From: Diphasiastrum complanatum
Lineage: Eukaryota; Streptophyta; Lycopodiopsida; Lycopodiales; Lycopodiaceae
Assembly (NCBI GenBank): GCA_029204225.1
Contig: MU831563.1
Location: 62,001-126,000 of the forward strand
Reading direction: 5' to 3'
Length of the DNA: 64,000 nt
A program made the position numbers and the translations under genes. Position 1 is the stretch's first letter; every line of letters starts with the position of its first letter. Positions 21,622 through 33,856 of the stretch are shown here, piece after piece. Below the pieces are notes generated by a model. That model searched no databases, was not told the DNA's origin, and saw nothing but the letters and a program-made list of their open reading frames with translations.

Positions 21622-22256
21622 TGTGAAGATTCAACTAGTTTCATCACATTTTGCAATATTTCCATATTTGGCATATTGAGGCCAAAACTTGTTTTAGACT
21701 TAGAGGTTGACTTTTCAAAGTTCATTAGTCTAAATTTCATTTGAATAAACACTTTCTGAAAGTGTGGGAAAGATGTAGATTCAATTTGAGTAAGTTGGGT
21801 ACATTGAATCTAGACCCAAAATTGGTAGGGTTAGCATTTTGGTGGGAAAGCCAAGTGGCCAAATAGGGTTTGAACCTGTTATAAAAGGATGTAACTCGTG
21901 GAGAGAGTCATCTTCTCTCTTCTCTATCTCATTTCATGCTTATACATGGTCCTCTTGGGTTCTACTATCCATTGGTGCACTATCTTGGTGATTGCTTGCA
22001 ATTCTATGTGTAGAATGATCTATATTTGCTATTTTTGGATCCACACGTGTGAAATACAGTAGCTTGCTGGTTTTGTACAGACAGCAACAGTACATAATCA
22101 TTTCATTCAAGTTTGATCAAGTTCTATTAGTGTTTGCATCTCAAATTGTGTGTAGATGCTGATTTTTTCTACATTGGTGAAATTGGTAGTGTATTTCTCT
22201 TTCTAACCAAAGATCATTCAAGTAGATTGGATCTTAAGGATTTGAGATCTTTCACA
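21622..22256 (+). repeat. 5' LTR of element B
   Basis: 635 bp, TGTGAAGATTC ... GATCTTTCACA. TATAAAAG at 21880-21887 is a likely promoter TATA box. CACACGTGTG at 22042-22051 lies downstream of it, in the presumed transcribed part. Compared with the 3' LTR it lacks about 16 bp near 21770 and shows several substitutions. Confidence 0.93.
21880..21887 (+). promoter_or_regulatory. TATA box of the B-family LTR
   Basis: TATAAAAG is conserved at the same place in all four plus-strand copies of this LTR (also 33475, 43175, 44350), although surrounding sequence has diverged. It is followed about 20 bp later by a CT-rich stretch. Position and conservation fit a Pol II core promoter at the U3/R boundary. 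Confidence 0.65.
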
Positions 22257-22268
22257 TGGTATCAGAGC
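22257..22268 (+). other. Primer-binding site of element B
   Basis: TGGTATCAGAGC, directly after the 5' LTR; complementary to the 3' end of initiator tRNA-Met. Confidence 0.9.
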
Positions 22269-22421
22269 TTGTGTTTCAGGTTATGAAGGAGGAAATCATA
22301 TCTATCAATGATTTGGTGAAGATATCAAGTCTAGAGCATGCTAGAGAGGATTCTACACCAAAATCGGACTTTTTGCTTTTGTAGATTGGATCTTTTGTAG
22401 ATCAAAACACTAAATAGGTCA

Positions 22422-22426
22422 ATATA
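22422..22426. repeat. Target-site duplication ATATA, left copy (element A)
   Basis: Identical to ATATA at 28857-28861. Confidence 0.9.
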
Positions 22427-23081
22427 TGTGAAAATTGTCAACATTTCCTAGCTAGTTTGAGGCCTAAATTGGCTAAAATTGTAAATAGTTTTGGTTCTGG
22501 AGTTTCACACGTGTGAACCAGGCCACAATGTTTTTATTTACTGTATTTTTTCAGTATGATGAAGTGTCAAACTTCATACCCTTCAAAATGAGACCATTTT
22601 GATGTATTCTGGTCATATAAGCAAATTTTAGCTATTTTTCCTATATAGGGAATATCTAGGGTCAAGTACCTTCTAGAGAGAGGAGAGAGAGTCATCTTCC
22701 TCATCCATAAATAGTAGGGAAGTCGTGGAGAACAGGTTGGAGAAACCTTTTGTATGCTTCATTGAGATCAATAGATCATTGTCATTGTTTCTTCCTCCAT
22801 TGAGAGCATTGTTGTGTGTATTGTCTTCAAGCTATTGTGTATGATCTTAGGTGCTTTCCAAAAGTGGTAGGCTGATGTATTATGGACTGTATAATGCTAT
22901 TTTGGGCCGCACTTGATGTTTATGGAAGTTTCCATTTGTGATAAATGCTTTTTGATCAAGTTCTTTGCATTCTAGGTAGCATAGAATGTGTTGCCAATTC
23001 CTAGCTTATGTAGTTTGGAGTGCAAGCATTCAAGCCAATGATCTTGGAGTTTAGATCCACTTAGGATCTGTATTTTTCACA
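22427..23081 (+). repeat. 5' LTR of element A
   Basis: Begins TGTGAAAA and ends TTTTTCACA (inverted ends). A 14-bp perfect palindrome TTCACACGTGTGAA lies at 22504-22517. TATATAGG at about 22642 is the best TATA candidate. Confidence 0.95.
22504..22517. promoter_or_regulatory. G-box-containing palindrome in the A LTR
   Basis: TTCACACGTGTGAA is its own reverse complement and contains CACGTG, the G-box bound by plant bZIP and bHLH factors. It lies upstream of the TATA candidate, 78 bp into the LTR, and is repeated in the 3' LTR (28279-28292). The core CACACGTGTG also occurs in the LTRs of B, D and the 44.1-kb solo LTR. A regulatory role is inferred. Confidence 0.5.
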
Positions 23082-23093
23082 TGGTATCAGAGC
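23082..23093 (+). other. Primer-binding site of element A
   Basis: TGGTATCAGAGC begins immediately after the LTR terminal CA; complementary to initiator tRNA-Met. Confidence 0.93.
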
Positions 23094-24252
23094 TGGTTGG
23101 CTTCTATTTACAGTAAGTATTCCATTTTTGGTGATATTTGGATGTTTGATCAAGTTCTAGCATGATTTTGCATTGCTTTGTTGATCAAATCTTACTAACC
23201 TTTGTTTGTGAGTTGAACTTGTGAATCAAAAGCATATTTCAGGTCTATTGAAGATCAGAGGCTGAAAAGAAACTATTTTGGATCAGATCATAACACCTAA
23301 TCATTTGTGATTGTGAGGCTTGTGCATATTCAATACTAACAATGTTCTTTTCAATCCTATTGTTGACAATCTCCATTCTTGGATGAACACTCTCCTTAAG
23401 TGGATGAAACTTCTCCTTAAGTGGATGACAAATGCTCTTTTGAGTGAGTTGTAATTCTCCTAAAGGCTGAGCAAAGCTCCCATTTGGATGAAAGATCCCC
23501 TTTTTTGGGTGAACATATTGTAAGCTCCATTGTGAAGAGCATATTGTAAAGATTGTCATCAATTTTGGCATAATTTTTGGTGTACTTTGTTGAGCATGTA
23601 AGTAACTCTCCTTATGTAATTTGATTGGAGCATTTGCTGGAAGGTGTTAACCATTATGCAAGTGTGTTTTCAGGTTCTTAACAGGTTGAGGAACATTCTC
23701 ATGTGAAGTGATCTTAGATCTACATCTAAACACCAAGATTTGACAAGATAGTGAAGCTAGTCTTGTGATTCACTAAGTGTGCTCATTCATTCACCTCTAA
23801 ATCTTGTATTTATCACTTGCTGGAGTTTATAAACTTTTAGAAGTGTGGTTTACATGTGGTTTTACAGGTTGAATCAATATCTTAGTGTGTTGATCATATG
23901 TTGATCAAGTTTGTTCATTACTAGGTAATCTTGGCATCCTAGTTTTGGGTATTTTCTAAGAATGCAAGTAACTCTTCACACCATAACTTGATTTGGTCAC
24001 TTGCTGGAAAGTTTGAGAGCTTAAGCAAGAGTGTGTTCAGGTTGGTTTGATTTTGTAATCCATTCTTAGTGTGTGCAAAGTGTTGCATGTGTTTCAATCT
24101 TCCTTTCTATGCTTGGAAACCATCTAGGTTCAAGATAGAAGTGTTTTAGGGTCCTAAATCTTCATAGATCTCTTTATCTATCATTTGTTGAGAGAAAAGT
24201 GAGTGCTAAGTGCTTTAGGACAGAACCTAAAAGTTGAAGAAACATTAGAATC
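23094..24252 (+). other. Untranslated leader of element A
   Basis: About 1.16 kb between primer-binding site and gag start with no sense-strand open frame of note. It holds an imperfect repeat of a GGATGAA..CTCCTTAAGT unit near 23385-23430. Confidence 0.7.
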
Positions 24253-27200
24253 ATGGCTTCCAATGGTGGGATCATGCTAGAGTCTAGTGAAAGGTTGAGT
24301 TCATCAAACTACTCTACTTGGAAAGTGAGGATGGAGTCCTTACTTGAGTTGAATGAACTCATGGACATAGTTGCAGAAATTGAAGAGAGACCTCTCACAC
24401 TTCAAGAGCAACAAAGGTTTGATAAGAAGGCCAAAAGGGCTCTTCATATCATTAAAATGAATGTTACAAATGAACTTCTCAAGGAAGTTGGAAAGTGTCA
24501 AAGTGCAAGTGAGGCATGGAATGCCTTAAAGAAGCTCTTTGAATCAAAGTCCACATCTAGGGTATTGACCCTAAGGAGACAAATATTTTCTAGTAGGCAA
24601 AGAGAGGGTGAAAGTGCTCATGCATTTATCTTGAGAGTTAAGTCCCTAAGTGATGATTTAGCATGCATTGATGAGAACATAAAAGATGGTGAAATAGTCC
24701 AAGTTATGTTGAATGGTTTGCTAAATGAACATGCTAACCTTGTGCAAAGTTTTGCCATTCAAAGAGTCTTGCCAAGTGTGGTTGACTTGCAAGAAATCTT
24801 ATTGGCTGAAGAACATAGGTTGCAATCAAAGCTTGATGGTGCATCCTTGCAAGGTGGAGGTGAAGAGGCTTTCTTCACAAAAGGCAAATTCAAGGGCAAA
24901 GGTAAAGGCAAAGGGAAATGGTCCAAAGGTGGTAACTTTGATCATGATGATCACTCTTCCTCTTCCTCTTCTACTAAGAACAATAAGTCAAAGTTCAAGT
25001 GCTTTTATTGTGGGATAAAAGGTCATTTTGCAAATGAATGTTATAAGAAGAAAAGAGAGCAAGGAGAGAGGCAAGGAAATCTTACAATAGATGAGGAAGA
25101 ACATAACACATGTGAATCACTTGTTATGACTTCAAGTTTGTTAGCCAACATAGATGATAATGATCCTTGGTGGATTGATAGTGGAGCCTCATCTCACATG
25201 ACAAGACATAAGGAATACTTTACATCCTTATTGTCTTATGAGGGAGAAGGTAACATCATCTACACTGCAAATGATGGTCAATGTGACATCAAAGGCATAG
25301 GCACTATTCCTATTTCCCTTTCAACAAATAGGAAAGCAAATCTTGAAAATGTTTTGTACATTCCTTCAATCACTAAGAATTTGCTTAGTGTAAGTCAAAT
25401 GATTGACAAAGGACTTGATGTGGAGTTCATTGGAGATGCATGTTTGATAAGTAAATGTGGATCCTTGATTGCTCAAGGTAGGAGGCATGGTAAACTTTTC
25501 AAGCTTGATGCATGTGTGATCTCTAATCATGAAGGATGTATGGCTAGGGAGCAATTGACAAACCAAGAAGTTTGGCACAAGAGGTTGGGCCATCCCAACT
25601 TCAAATCTTTGGAGGTAATGGCAAAGAAAGAGCTTGTTCTTGGTCTCCCTAAAAGTCTTGTTGCAAACAATAGTGTTTGTGAACATTGTGCCTTGTCCAA
25701 ATCTCATAGACTTGCTTATTCTAGATCTACTTCTAGATCTAAAGAAGCTTTTCAACTTGTGCATTCTGATATTCATTCTTCTAGTACAACTAGCAATGGT
25801 GGGGCAAAGATGTATGCAACTTTCATTGATGACTTTAGTAGGTATACTTGGATCTATCTTCTTAAAAGTAAGGATGAAGTGTTTGCTGCATTTGTCAAGT
25901 TCAAGAATGAAATGGAAAACCAATTCAATACAAAGATCAAATGCTTAAGATCTGATAATGGAGGGGAATACACCTCAAATAGGTTCAAAGACTTTTGTAT
26001 AGCACATGGGATTAAGAGGGAGATGTCTAGTCCTAGGACTCCACAACAGAATGGAGTGGCCGAGAGGAAGAATAGAACCCTTTGTGAATGTGCCAAGGCA
26101 ATGAGACTACATGCTAATCTTGCTAAGTCTTTTTGGGGGGAAGCTTTAGCATGTGCTAACTATCTATGTAATAGATGGACAAGTGCTTCCTTGGATGGTA
26201 AAACTCCTCATGAGGTTCTTTATGGTAGAAGGCCGAGTGTCAAGCATTGTAGGATCTTTGGATGTACATGTTTTGTCAATATCACACTTGATGATAGAAC
26301 TAAAGAAGATCCTTCATCAAAGAAGGGTGTGTTTGTTGGCTATAGTGAAGTAAGCAAGGCTTACAAAGTGTACATTCCTTCTACAAAGAAAGTTGTCATA
26401 AGTAGGGATGTCATCTTTCATGAAGAGAATGTTTCCAATGTTGTTGATGTTGATGTTGATGTGCCTACTAATCATCATGATGTGCAAGATGTCTTGGATG
26501 AAGATGGAGATGCCACTCCAAAGCAAACTTCAAGGAAGACTCAAAGGCAAAGGGCTAAGCCATCAAGGCTAACCTATGATGAAAAAGGAAAGCAAGTGGT
26601 GGACAACTCTAACCTTGCTTTTCTTACCTCTTTTGATGAACCAACTTGTGTAGGTGAAGCAATTCAAAAGAAGGAATGGATCCAAGCCATGGATCATGAG
26701 CATCAAGCACTCATCAAAAGCAACACATGGAGGTTGGTAAAGCTTCCAAAGGACAAGAAGGCAATTGGTTGTAAGTGGATCTTCAAGATCAAGACAAATC
26801 AAGATGGATCAATCAACAAGTACAAGGCAAGGTTGGTGGCAAAGGGGTATGCTCAAGAATATGGTATTGACTATGATGAGACCTTTGCACCCGTGGCAAA
26901 GATGGTAACTATTCGAATCCTAATCTCTCTTGCAACTCTTTATGATTGGGATATGTGACAAATGGATGTTACTAATGCCTTCTTGAATGGTGATCTTGAA
27001 GAAGATATTTACATGGAGCAACCCGAGGGCTATGTTTCACATGATGAGCCTAATCATGTGTGCTATCTCCAAGAGAGTTTGTATGGGCTAAAGCAAGCAC
27101 CAAGGAGTTGGTATGCTAAGCTCAATTCCTTCTTACTTTCTCAAAACTTTGTTATGAGTGAGTATGATCATTCTCTCTACTTTAGATTGAATGAAAATGA

Positions 27201-28206
27201 TATCACTTTACTTTTGATCTATGTTGATGACATTATCTTAAGTGGTGGTAACAATCTAGATATAGATGAAATCAAGATGGCACTCAAAAGAGAGTTTGAA
27301 ACTCAAGATCTTGGTAAACTTCATTATATCTTAGGAATAGAGATTATTAGAACTTCTAAATCTACATTCATATGTCAAGAAAAATATGTTAACTCTATTC
27401 TAAAAAGGTTTCATATGGAAGATTGTAAAGTTGTTTCTACTCCTATGGAATCAAATGTAAAGCTAACTACAAGAAGTAATGAAAGATCCTTCAAGGACAT
27501 TACTCTCTATAGAAAGCTAATAGGATCTCTTATATGGTTAACCATCACAAGACCTGATCTAAGCTTTGTGGTTGGTAAACTAAGTCAATTTATGCAAGAT
27601 CCTAGTGAGGCTCATTGGAAGCTAGGAAAGAGAGTACTTAGATACATCTCGGGATCTAGAGATTTTGGCATCTTGTATGGAGGTACTACACCTAACCTTT
27701 GTGGATTTTCAGATTCAGATTTTGCAGGTGATCAAATGGATAGGAAGTCAACAAGTGCCTTTGCAATCTATCTTGGAGATGGAGTGGTCTCATGGCTATC
27801 AAAGAAGCAACCAACTATCTCTCTATCTTCCACCGAAGCCGAGTACAAGGCATTAACAACATGCACCAAGGAGATTCTTTGGATCAAGAGGATGTTATTG
27901 GATCTTCACTTGCTGGAACCAGAGAAGACTCCAATCATACTTTGTGATAACCTTTCAGCCCAAAGCTTGGCAAGCAATCCTGTTTTTCATGCAAGGAGCA
28001 AGCACATTGAGATTGCTCACCATTTTGTGAGAGATCAAGTCATTGCCAAAGAGGTGGAGCTTCAACATGTCTCTTCAAAGGAGTGTGTGGCTGATATCTT
28101 CACCAAACCATTGGGAAAGGACCTATATTTAATGCATAGATCTAATCTTGGAATGTGCTCAAAGACTATGTTGAAACTAGCATCCAATGTTGAAGAGGGA
28201 GTGTGA
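24253..28206 (+). pseudogene. Ty1/copia gag-pol polyprotein of element A (one in-frame stop)
   Basis: A single frame starts at ATG 24253. Gag carries a CX2CX4HX4C zinc knuckle at residues 250-263. Protease has DSGAS (Asp 309). Integrase has the His/Cys zinc site (His 442 and 446, Cys near 477 and 480) and catalytic Asp 506, Asp 568 and Glu 604, with exactly 35 residues between the last two, as expected for DD35E. Reverse transcriptase starts near residue 812. A TGA at 26956-26958 interrupts it where relatives have Trp; the frame then stays open from 26962 to 28206 with YVDD at 27220-27231. RNase H (DSDFAG, TEAEY, DIFTKPL) ends the protein, and the stop codon overlaps the 3' LTR start. No frameshift was found. 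The polyprotein would make the virus-like particle and copy and integrate the element; this copy likely cannot without readthrough or help. Confidence 0.95.
28192..28201 (+). other. Polypurine tract of element A
   Basis: GAAGAGGGAG lies directly before the 3' LTR; identical to the tract of element B at 33191-33200. Confidence 0.85.
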
Positions 28207-28856
28207 AAATTGTCAACATTTCCTAGCTAGTTTGAGGCCTAAATTGGCTAAAATTGTAAATAGTTTTGGTTCTGGAGTTTCACACGTGTGAACCAGGCCA
28301 CAATGTTTTTATTTACTGTATTTTTTCAGTATGATGAAGTGTCAAACTTCATACCCTTCAAAATGAGACCATTTTGATGTATTTTGGTCATATAAGCAAA
28401 TTTTAGCTATTTTTCCTATATAGGGAATATCTAGGGTCAAGTACCTTCTAGAGAGAGGAGAGAGAGTCATCTTCCTCATCCATAAATAGTAGGGAAGTCG
28501 TGGAGAACAGGTTGGAGAAACCTTTTGTATGCTTCATTGAGATCAATAGATCATTGTCATTGTTTCTTCCTCCATTGAGAGCATTGTTGTGTGTATTGTC
28601 TTCAAGCTATTGTGTATGATCTTAGGTGCTTTCCAAAAGTGGTAGGCTGATGTATTATGGACTGTATAATGCTATTTTGGGCCGCACTTGATGTTTATGG
28701 AAGTTTCCATTTGTGATAAATGCTTTTTGATCAAGTTCTTTGCATTCTAGGTAGCATAGAATGTGTTGCCAATTCCTAGCTTATGTAGTTTGGAGTGCAA
28801 GCATTCAAGCCAATGATCTTGGAGTTTAGATCCACTTAGGATCTGTATTTTTCACA
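28202..28856 (+). repeat. 3' LTR of element A
   Basis: 655 bp, identical in length to the 5' LTR with one mismatch seen. It is followed by the ATATA duplication at 28857-28861, after which the leader of element B resumes. Confidence 0.95.
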
Positions 28857-29279
28857 ATATACTTGTTCAATTCTATTTTTTGAATTCACATGCTGGATTT
28901 GGCCGATTTTTGGATCATTGGTTCAGCCTAAGTGGTGGCTTATAGATTGCATATCAAATTTTCAGCATTTGCATGTAGATTTGGAATAGTCAATTTTTTG
29001 TGACCCTAATTTTGATTGGATCTCTAGATAGTGAGGTTGCTGGACTTCATTTGAGTGTGTTTCAATCTTAGGAAGTGGCAAAAGTCATTAGATTGAGGAT
29101 AGATCATAGGTTGATCAAGATTCCATGATTCTATGTGTTGATTTGCTTGGATAAGTGCTAGAAGAGAATTTGTGAGATAGTTTCAAATCTTGGTGATTTC
29201 TTTTAAAGCATTTGTTGTTGTTCAAAGGAGTGCTTTGTGCATTGAAACATGTTGAAAGATAAGATCAGGTCATTGCTAC

Positions 29280-32200
29280 ATGGCAACCTCAATTGGAGTC
29301 ATGTTGGAAGCCAATGATAGGCTTACCTCAAGTAACTATTCATTATGGAAAGTGAGGATGGAGTCACTTCTTGAGATGAATGATGTTTTGGATATTGTTG
29401 TAGGTTTGGAGGAGAGATCAGCAACACAACAAGATCAATTGAGGTATGACTAGAGGGCCAAGAAGGCTCTACACATGATAAAGATGAATGTTACCAATGA
29501 ACTTCTCAAGGAAGTTGGTAAGTGCACATCATCTTTGGAAGCTTGAAATTCATTGAAGAAGCTTTATGAATCCAAGTCTTGTTTGCAAAAGAATGAAGAA
29601 AGTCCAAGTACTTTTGTTTTGAGAATGAAAGCATTGAATGATGAGTTAGCTTGCATAGATGAAAGCATTAAGGAAGGAGAGCTTATTCAAGTGATTCTTA
29701 ATGGCTTGTTGGATGCTCATGCTAACATTGTTCAAAGTATTGCTATTCAAAAGACTTTGCCAAGTTTGATGGATCTTCAAAAGATCTTGATCAATGAGGA
29801 ATATAGGCTTCAAGCAAGAGGTGGATCTACATCGACACTTCAAGAGGATGCTATGTTCACAAAGGGCAAATTCAAGGGCAAAACCAAAAGCAAGTGGTCT
29901 AAAGGGCAAGATCAAGTGGATGCTTCTTCAAGTGGAAAAAAGAAGTATAGATCAAAGCCCAAGTGCTTCTATTGTGGCATCAAAGGACACTTTGCAAGTG
30001 AGTGCTACAAGAAGAAGAGAGATCAGGGAAACAAGCAAGGTAATCTTACTCTTGATGAGGATGGTTTGGATGTGCAAGATGCAAATGATGATGCTTTTGT
30101 GATGTCTTCATGTATGCTTGCTAATGATGGAGATCTAGATCCTTGGTGGATTGATAGTGGAGCAAGTTCACACATGACCTTTCACAAAGAATACTTCACT
30201 TCTTTGTTGGCATATGGAGATGACAAGAGGGTGATCTACACGGCCAATGCTGGTGAGTGTGCAATCAAAGGGATTGGCACAATTCCTATTTCTCTCTCTA
30301 CAAATAGGAATGTTCATTTGGAGGATGTCTTGTTTATTCCATCTATTACCAAGAATTTGCTTAGTGTGAGTCAAATGCTAAGTAAGGGCCTCAAGGTGGA
30401 GTTTGATGGAGATGCTTGTTTGATCAAAAGGAAGGATGTCTTGATTGGAAAAGGCAAAAGACAAGGGAAGTTGTTCAAACTTGATGCTTGTGTTATTGCT
30501 AACCAAGTTGGATGTGTTTCAAGGGAGCAAATTTCTATTCAAGAGGTTTGGCACAAAAGGATGGGACACCTCAACTTCAAGTCATTGGAGGTAATGGCAA
30601 GGAAGAAGGTTGTGATTGGTCCTCCAAGTTTCTTAAGTAATGACAAACATGTTTGTGAGTCTTGTGCTTTGTCTAAGTCACATAGACTACCTTATACTAG
30701 ATCTATTTCTAGATCTACAAAGCCTTTTCAACTTGTACATTCGGATATTCATGGATTTACTACAATTAGCAATAGTGGAGCTAAGATGTATGTAACATTC
30801 ATTGATGATTTTAGTAGATTTTATTGGATCTATCTACTAGAGAGCAAGGATGAAGTATATGATGTCTTTGTCAAGTTCAAGAATGCAAGGGAGAACCAAT
30901 TCTCCACAAAGATCAAGTGCTTGAGAGGTGACAATGGTGGTGAGTACATATCTAACAAGTTCAAGGCCTTTTGTGATGAGCATGGGATCAAGAGGGAGTA
31001 TACAACATCAAGGACTCCACAACAAAATGGAGTGGCTGAAAGGAGGAATAGGACTTTATGTGAAAGTGCTAAAGCTATGAGGTTAAGTGCTAATCTTGAC
31101 AAACCATTTTGGGATCAAGCTTTGTTGTGTGCCAATTTCTTGTGCAATAGGTGGCCGAGTGTTATTATGGATGGAAGGACACCTTTTGAGATGCTATTCA
31201 AGAGGAGGCCGAGTGTCAACTTTCTAAGAACCTTTGGATGCACATGCTATGTCAACATTACTCTTGATGATAGGGCCAAGGAGGATCCATCTTCAAAAAG
31301 AGGTATTTTTGTTGGATATAGTGAGGTGAGTAAAGCCTACAAGGTTTACATTCCTTCTACTAACAAAGTGATTGTTGGTAGAGATGTCATTTTTGATAAG
31401 GGAAACATTCCAAAGGTGTCTTCAAGCATGATTGATGGTAAAGTAGATGGATCTAACATTCTTGATGTTGATGAGAAGGATCCTACTTTGGATGGTGGTG
31501 ATGATGGACCTTCATCAAGTCAAAAGCCAAGGAGAACATCAAGAGAAAGACAAGTACTTTCAAGGCTCACATATGATCAAAAGGGTAAGCAAGTAGTTTC
31601 TGGAAATTATGTTGCTTTCCTAACCTCTTTGGATGAGCCTACAAGTGTAGATCAAGCAAGGAAAGAAGAGGAGTGGATCCAAACAATGGATCTTGAGTAT
31701 CAAGCTCTTATGAAGAATGGAACATGGAGATTGGTGGAGTTGCCTAAGGACAAGAAAGCTATTGGATGCAAATGGATCTTCAAGGTGAAGACAAACCAAG
31801 ATGGATCTATCAACAAGTACAAGTCAAGGTTAGTGACAAAAGGATATGCTCAACAACAAGGAATTGACTATGATGAGACCTTTTTTTTTTTTTTTTTTGC
31901 ACCGTGGCAAAGATGGTAAGCATTCGAGTCATCATTTCACTTGCTACACTTTATGGATGGGATCTATGGCAAATGGACATTTCAAATGCATTCTTGAATG
32001 GTGATCTTGAGGAGGAAGTATACATGGAGCAACCCGAGAGCTACATCTCATCAACAAAGTCAAATCATGTGTGTCTTCTACAAAAGAGTTTGTATGGCCT
32101 TAAGCAAGCACAAGGAGTTGGTATGCTAAGCTTAACACTTTTTTACTCTCTCAAGGCTTTGTTATGAGTGAGTATGATCATTCACTTTATTATAGGTTTG

Positions 32201-33200
32201 CTGGAAATGATGTTACCATCTTGCTAATCTATGTGGATGATATCATCTTGAGTGGTGGAGACAATCAAGATGTGGAGGATATCAAGAATGCTCTTAAGAA
32301 GGAGTTTGAGGTGCATGATCTTGGTAATTTGCATTACATTTAGGAATAGACGTCATTAGATCTTCTCAATCTACTTTCATTTGTCAAGAGAAGTATGCTA
32401 ACTCTATTCTAGAAAGATTTCATATGGTAGATGCAAAAGCTATTGATACACCTATGGAGTCTCATGTAAAGCTTACTATAAGAGGTAATGAAAGATCCTT
32501 CAAGGACATTACTCTCTATAGAAAGCTAGTTGGTTCTCTCATCTATCTAACCATTACTAGACCTGATCTAAGCTATTGTGTTGGAAGATTGAGTCAATTC
32601 ATGCAAGATCCTAGTGAGGAGCATTGGAAGCTAGGAAAGCGAGTTTTGAGGTACTCATTGGAACTCGAGATTTTGGCATATTGTATGAGGGATCATCACC
32701 TAATCTTTTTGGATTTTCAGATTCGGACTATGCTGGAGATATAATGGATAGGAAATCCATTAGTTCTTATTGTATTTTCATAGGTGATGGAGCTATATCA
32801 TGGATGTCAAAGAAACAAGCCACTATCTCATTGTCATCTAGTGAGGCCGAGTACAAAGCTCTTACACATTGCACAAAGGAGATGGTATGGATCAAAAGGA
32901 TGATCAAGGATCTTCACTTGCTGGATTTTTCGGAGAGCCCAATCATCTTTTGTGACAATCAATCAACCCAAAGAATGGCATCCAATCCTATCTTTCATGC
33001 TAGGAGCAAGCATATTGAGATATAATATCATTTTGTGAGGGAGCGAGTCATTGCAAAGGAGGTGGAGCTTCAACATGTGTCTTCAAGGGAATGTGTAGCT
33101 GATATCTTCACCAAAGCATTGGGAAAAGACTGGTTCATGAAGCATAGGACTTCACTTGGAGTATTATCAAAGTCTATGCTAAAACTAGTTGAAGAGGGAG
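29280..33200 (+). pseudogene. Ty1/copia gag-pol of element B (multiply broken)
   Basis: Gag starts at ATG 29280. Stops occur at 29451 (TAG) and 29544 (TGA); from 29547 the frame is open through the zinc knuckle (CFYCGIKGHFASEC, about 29968), protease (DSGAS, about 30150), integrase (GDNGGEY, NGVAERRN) and into reverse transcriptase. There an 18-T run (31881-31898) expands a spot where A has three T, and a missing base follows. Further single-base losses occur near 32110, 32340 and 32655, and a stop at 33021 lies in RNase H. YVDD is still encoded at 32230-32241. The protein is closely related to that of A throughout, so the two belong to one lineage with diverged LTRs. Confidence 0.92.
33191..33200 (+). 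other. Polypurine tract of element B
   Basis: GAAGAGGGAG immediately before the 3' LTR. Confidence 0.85.
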
Positions 33201-33851
33201 TGTGAAAGATTCAACTAGTTTCATCACATTTTGCAATATTTTCATATTTGGCATATTGAGGCCAAAACTTGTTTTAGACTTGGAGGTTGACTTTTCAAAG
33301 TTCATTAGTCTAAATTTCATTTAAATAAACACTTTTTGAAAGTGTGGAAAAGATAGAATGCAAGTTTGAGTAGATTCAATTTGAATAAGTTGGGTACATT
33401 GAATCTAGACCCAAAATTGGTAAGGTTAGCATTTTGGTGGGAAAGCCAAGTGGCCAAATAGGATTTGGAACTGCTATAAAAGGATGTAACTCGTGGAGAG
33501 AGTCATCTTCTCTCTTCTCTATCTCATTTCATGCTTATACATGGTTCTCTTGGGTTCTACTATCCATTGGTGCACTATCTTGGTGATTGCTTGCAATTCT
33601 ATGTGTAGAATGATCTATATTTGTTATTTTTGGATCCACATGTGTGAAACACAATAGCTTTCTGGTTTTGTACGGACAGCAACAGTACATAATCATTTCA
33701 TTCAAGTTTGATCAAGTTCTATTAGTGTTTTCATCTCAAATTGTGTGTAGATGCTGATTTTTTCTACATTGGTGAAATTGGTAGTGTATTTCTCTTTCTA
33801 ACCAAAGATCATTCAAGTAGATTGGATCTTAAGGATCTGAAATCTTTCACA
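33201..33851 (+). repeat. 3' LTR of element B
   Basis: 651 bp, TGTGAAAGATTC ... GAAATCTTTCACA. TATAAAAG lies at 33475. The palindrome seen in the 5' LTR has become CACATGTGTG (33637-33646), a C-to-T change at the CpG. TCTTG at 33852-33856 closes the insertion. Confidence 0.93.
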
Positions 33852-33856
33852 TCTTG

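Larger units (their letters stand above)
22427..28856 (+). mobile_element. Ty1/copia element A, nearly intact and young
   Basis: The 6.43-kb element has two 655-bp LTRs (22427-23081 and 28202-28856), an ATATA target duplication, a primer-binding site, one long gag-pol frame and a polypurine tract. I found a single difference between the LTRs (C versus T near 22610/28385), so insertion is recent. It lies in the leader of element B and is the latest event in the nest. The only coding lesion found is one stop codon in reverse transcriptase. Confidence 0.96.
21622..33851 (+). mobile_element. Ty1/copia element B, split by element A
   Basis: LTRs lie at 21622-22256 and 33201-33851, flanked by TCTTG duplications. 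The leader is interrupted at 22426 by element A. Without A the element is about 5.8 kb. Gag-pol (29280-33200) is defective. Its LTR family also occurs at 42904-43612 and 44079-44723 and, inverted, at 63706-63939. Confidence 0.93.

Noticed and set aside
23245-23571. 108-codon antisense frame in the leader of element A with repeated His-Pro-Leu-Lys
   Set aside because: Reflects an imperfect DNA repeat in the leader; not kept in element B and without recognisable features.
25366-25923. 185-codon antisense frame over integrase of element A
   Set aside because: Shadow of the gag-pol frame; copia elements are not known to encode a protein there.
26956-26958. Programmed readthrough of the stop in element A
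   Set aside because: The stop is deep within reverse transcriptase rather than at a gag/pol border, replaces a conserved Trp, and relatives B and D do not have it; an ordinary mutation is simpler.
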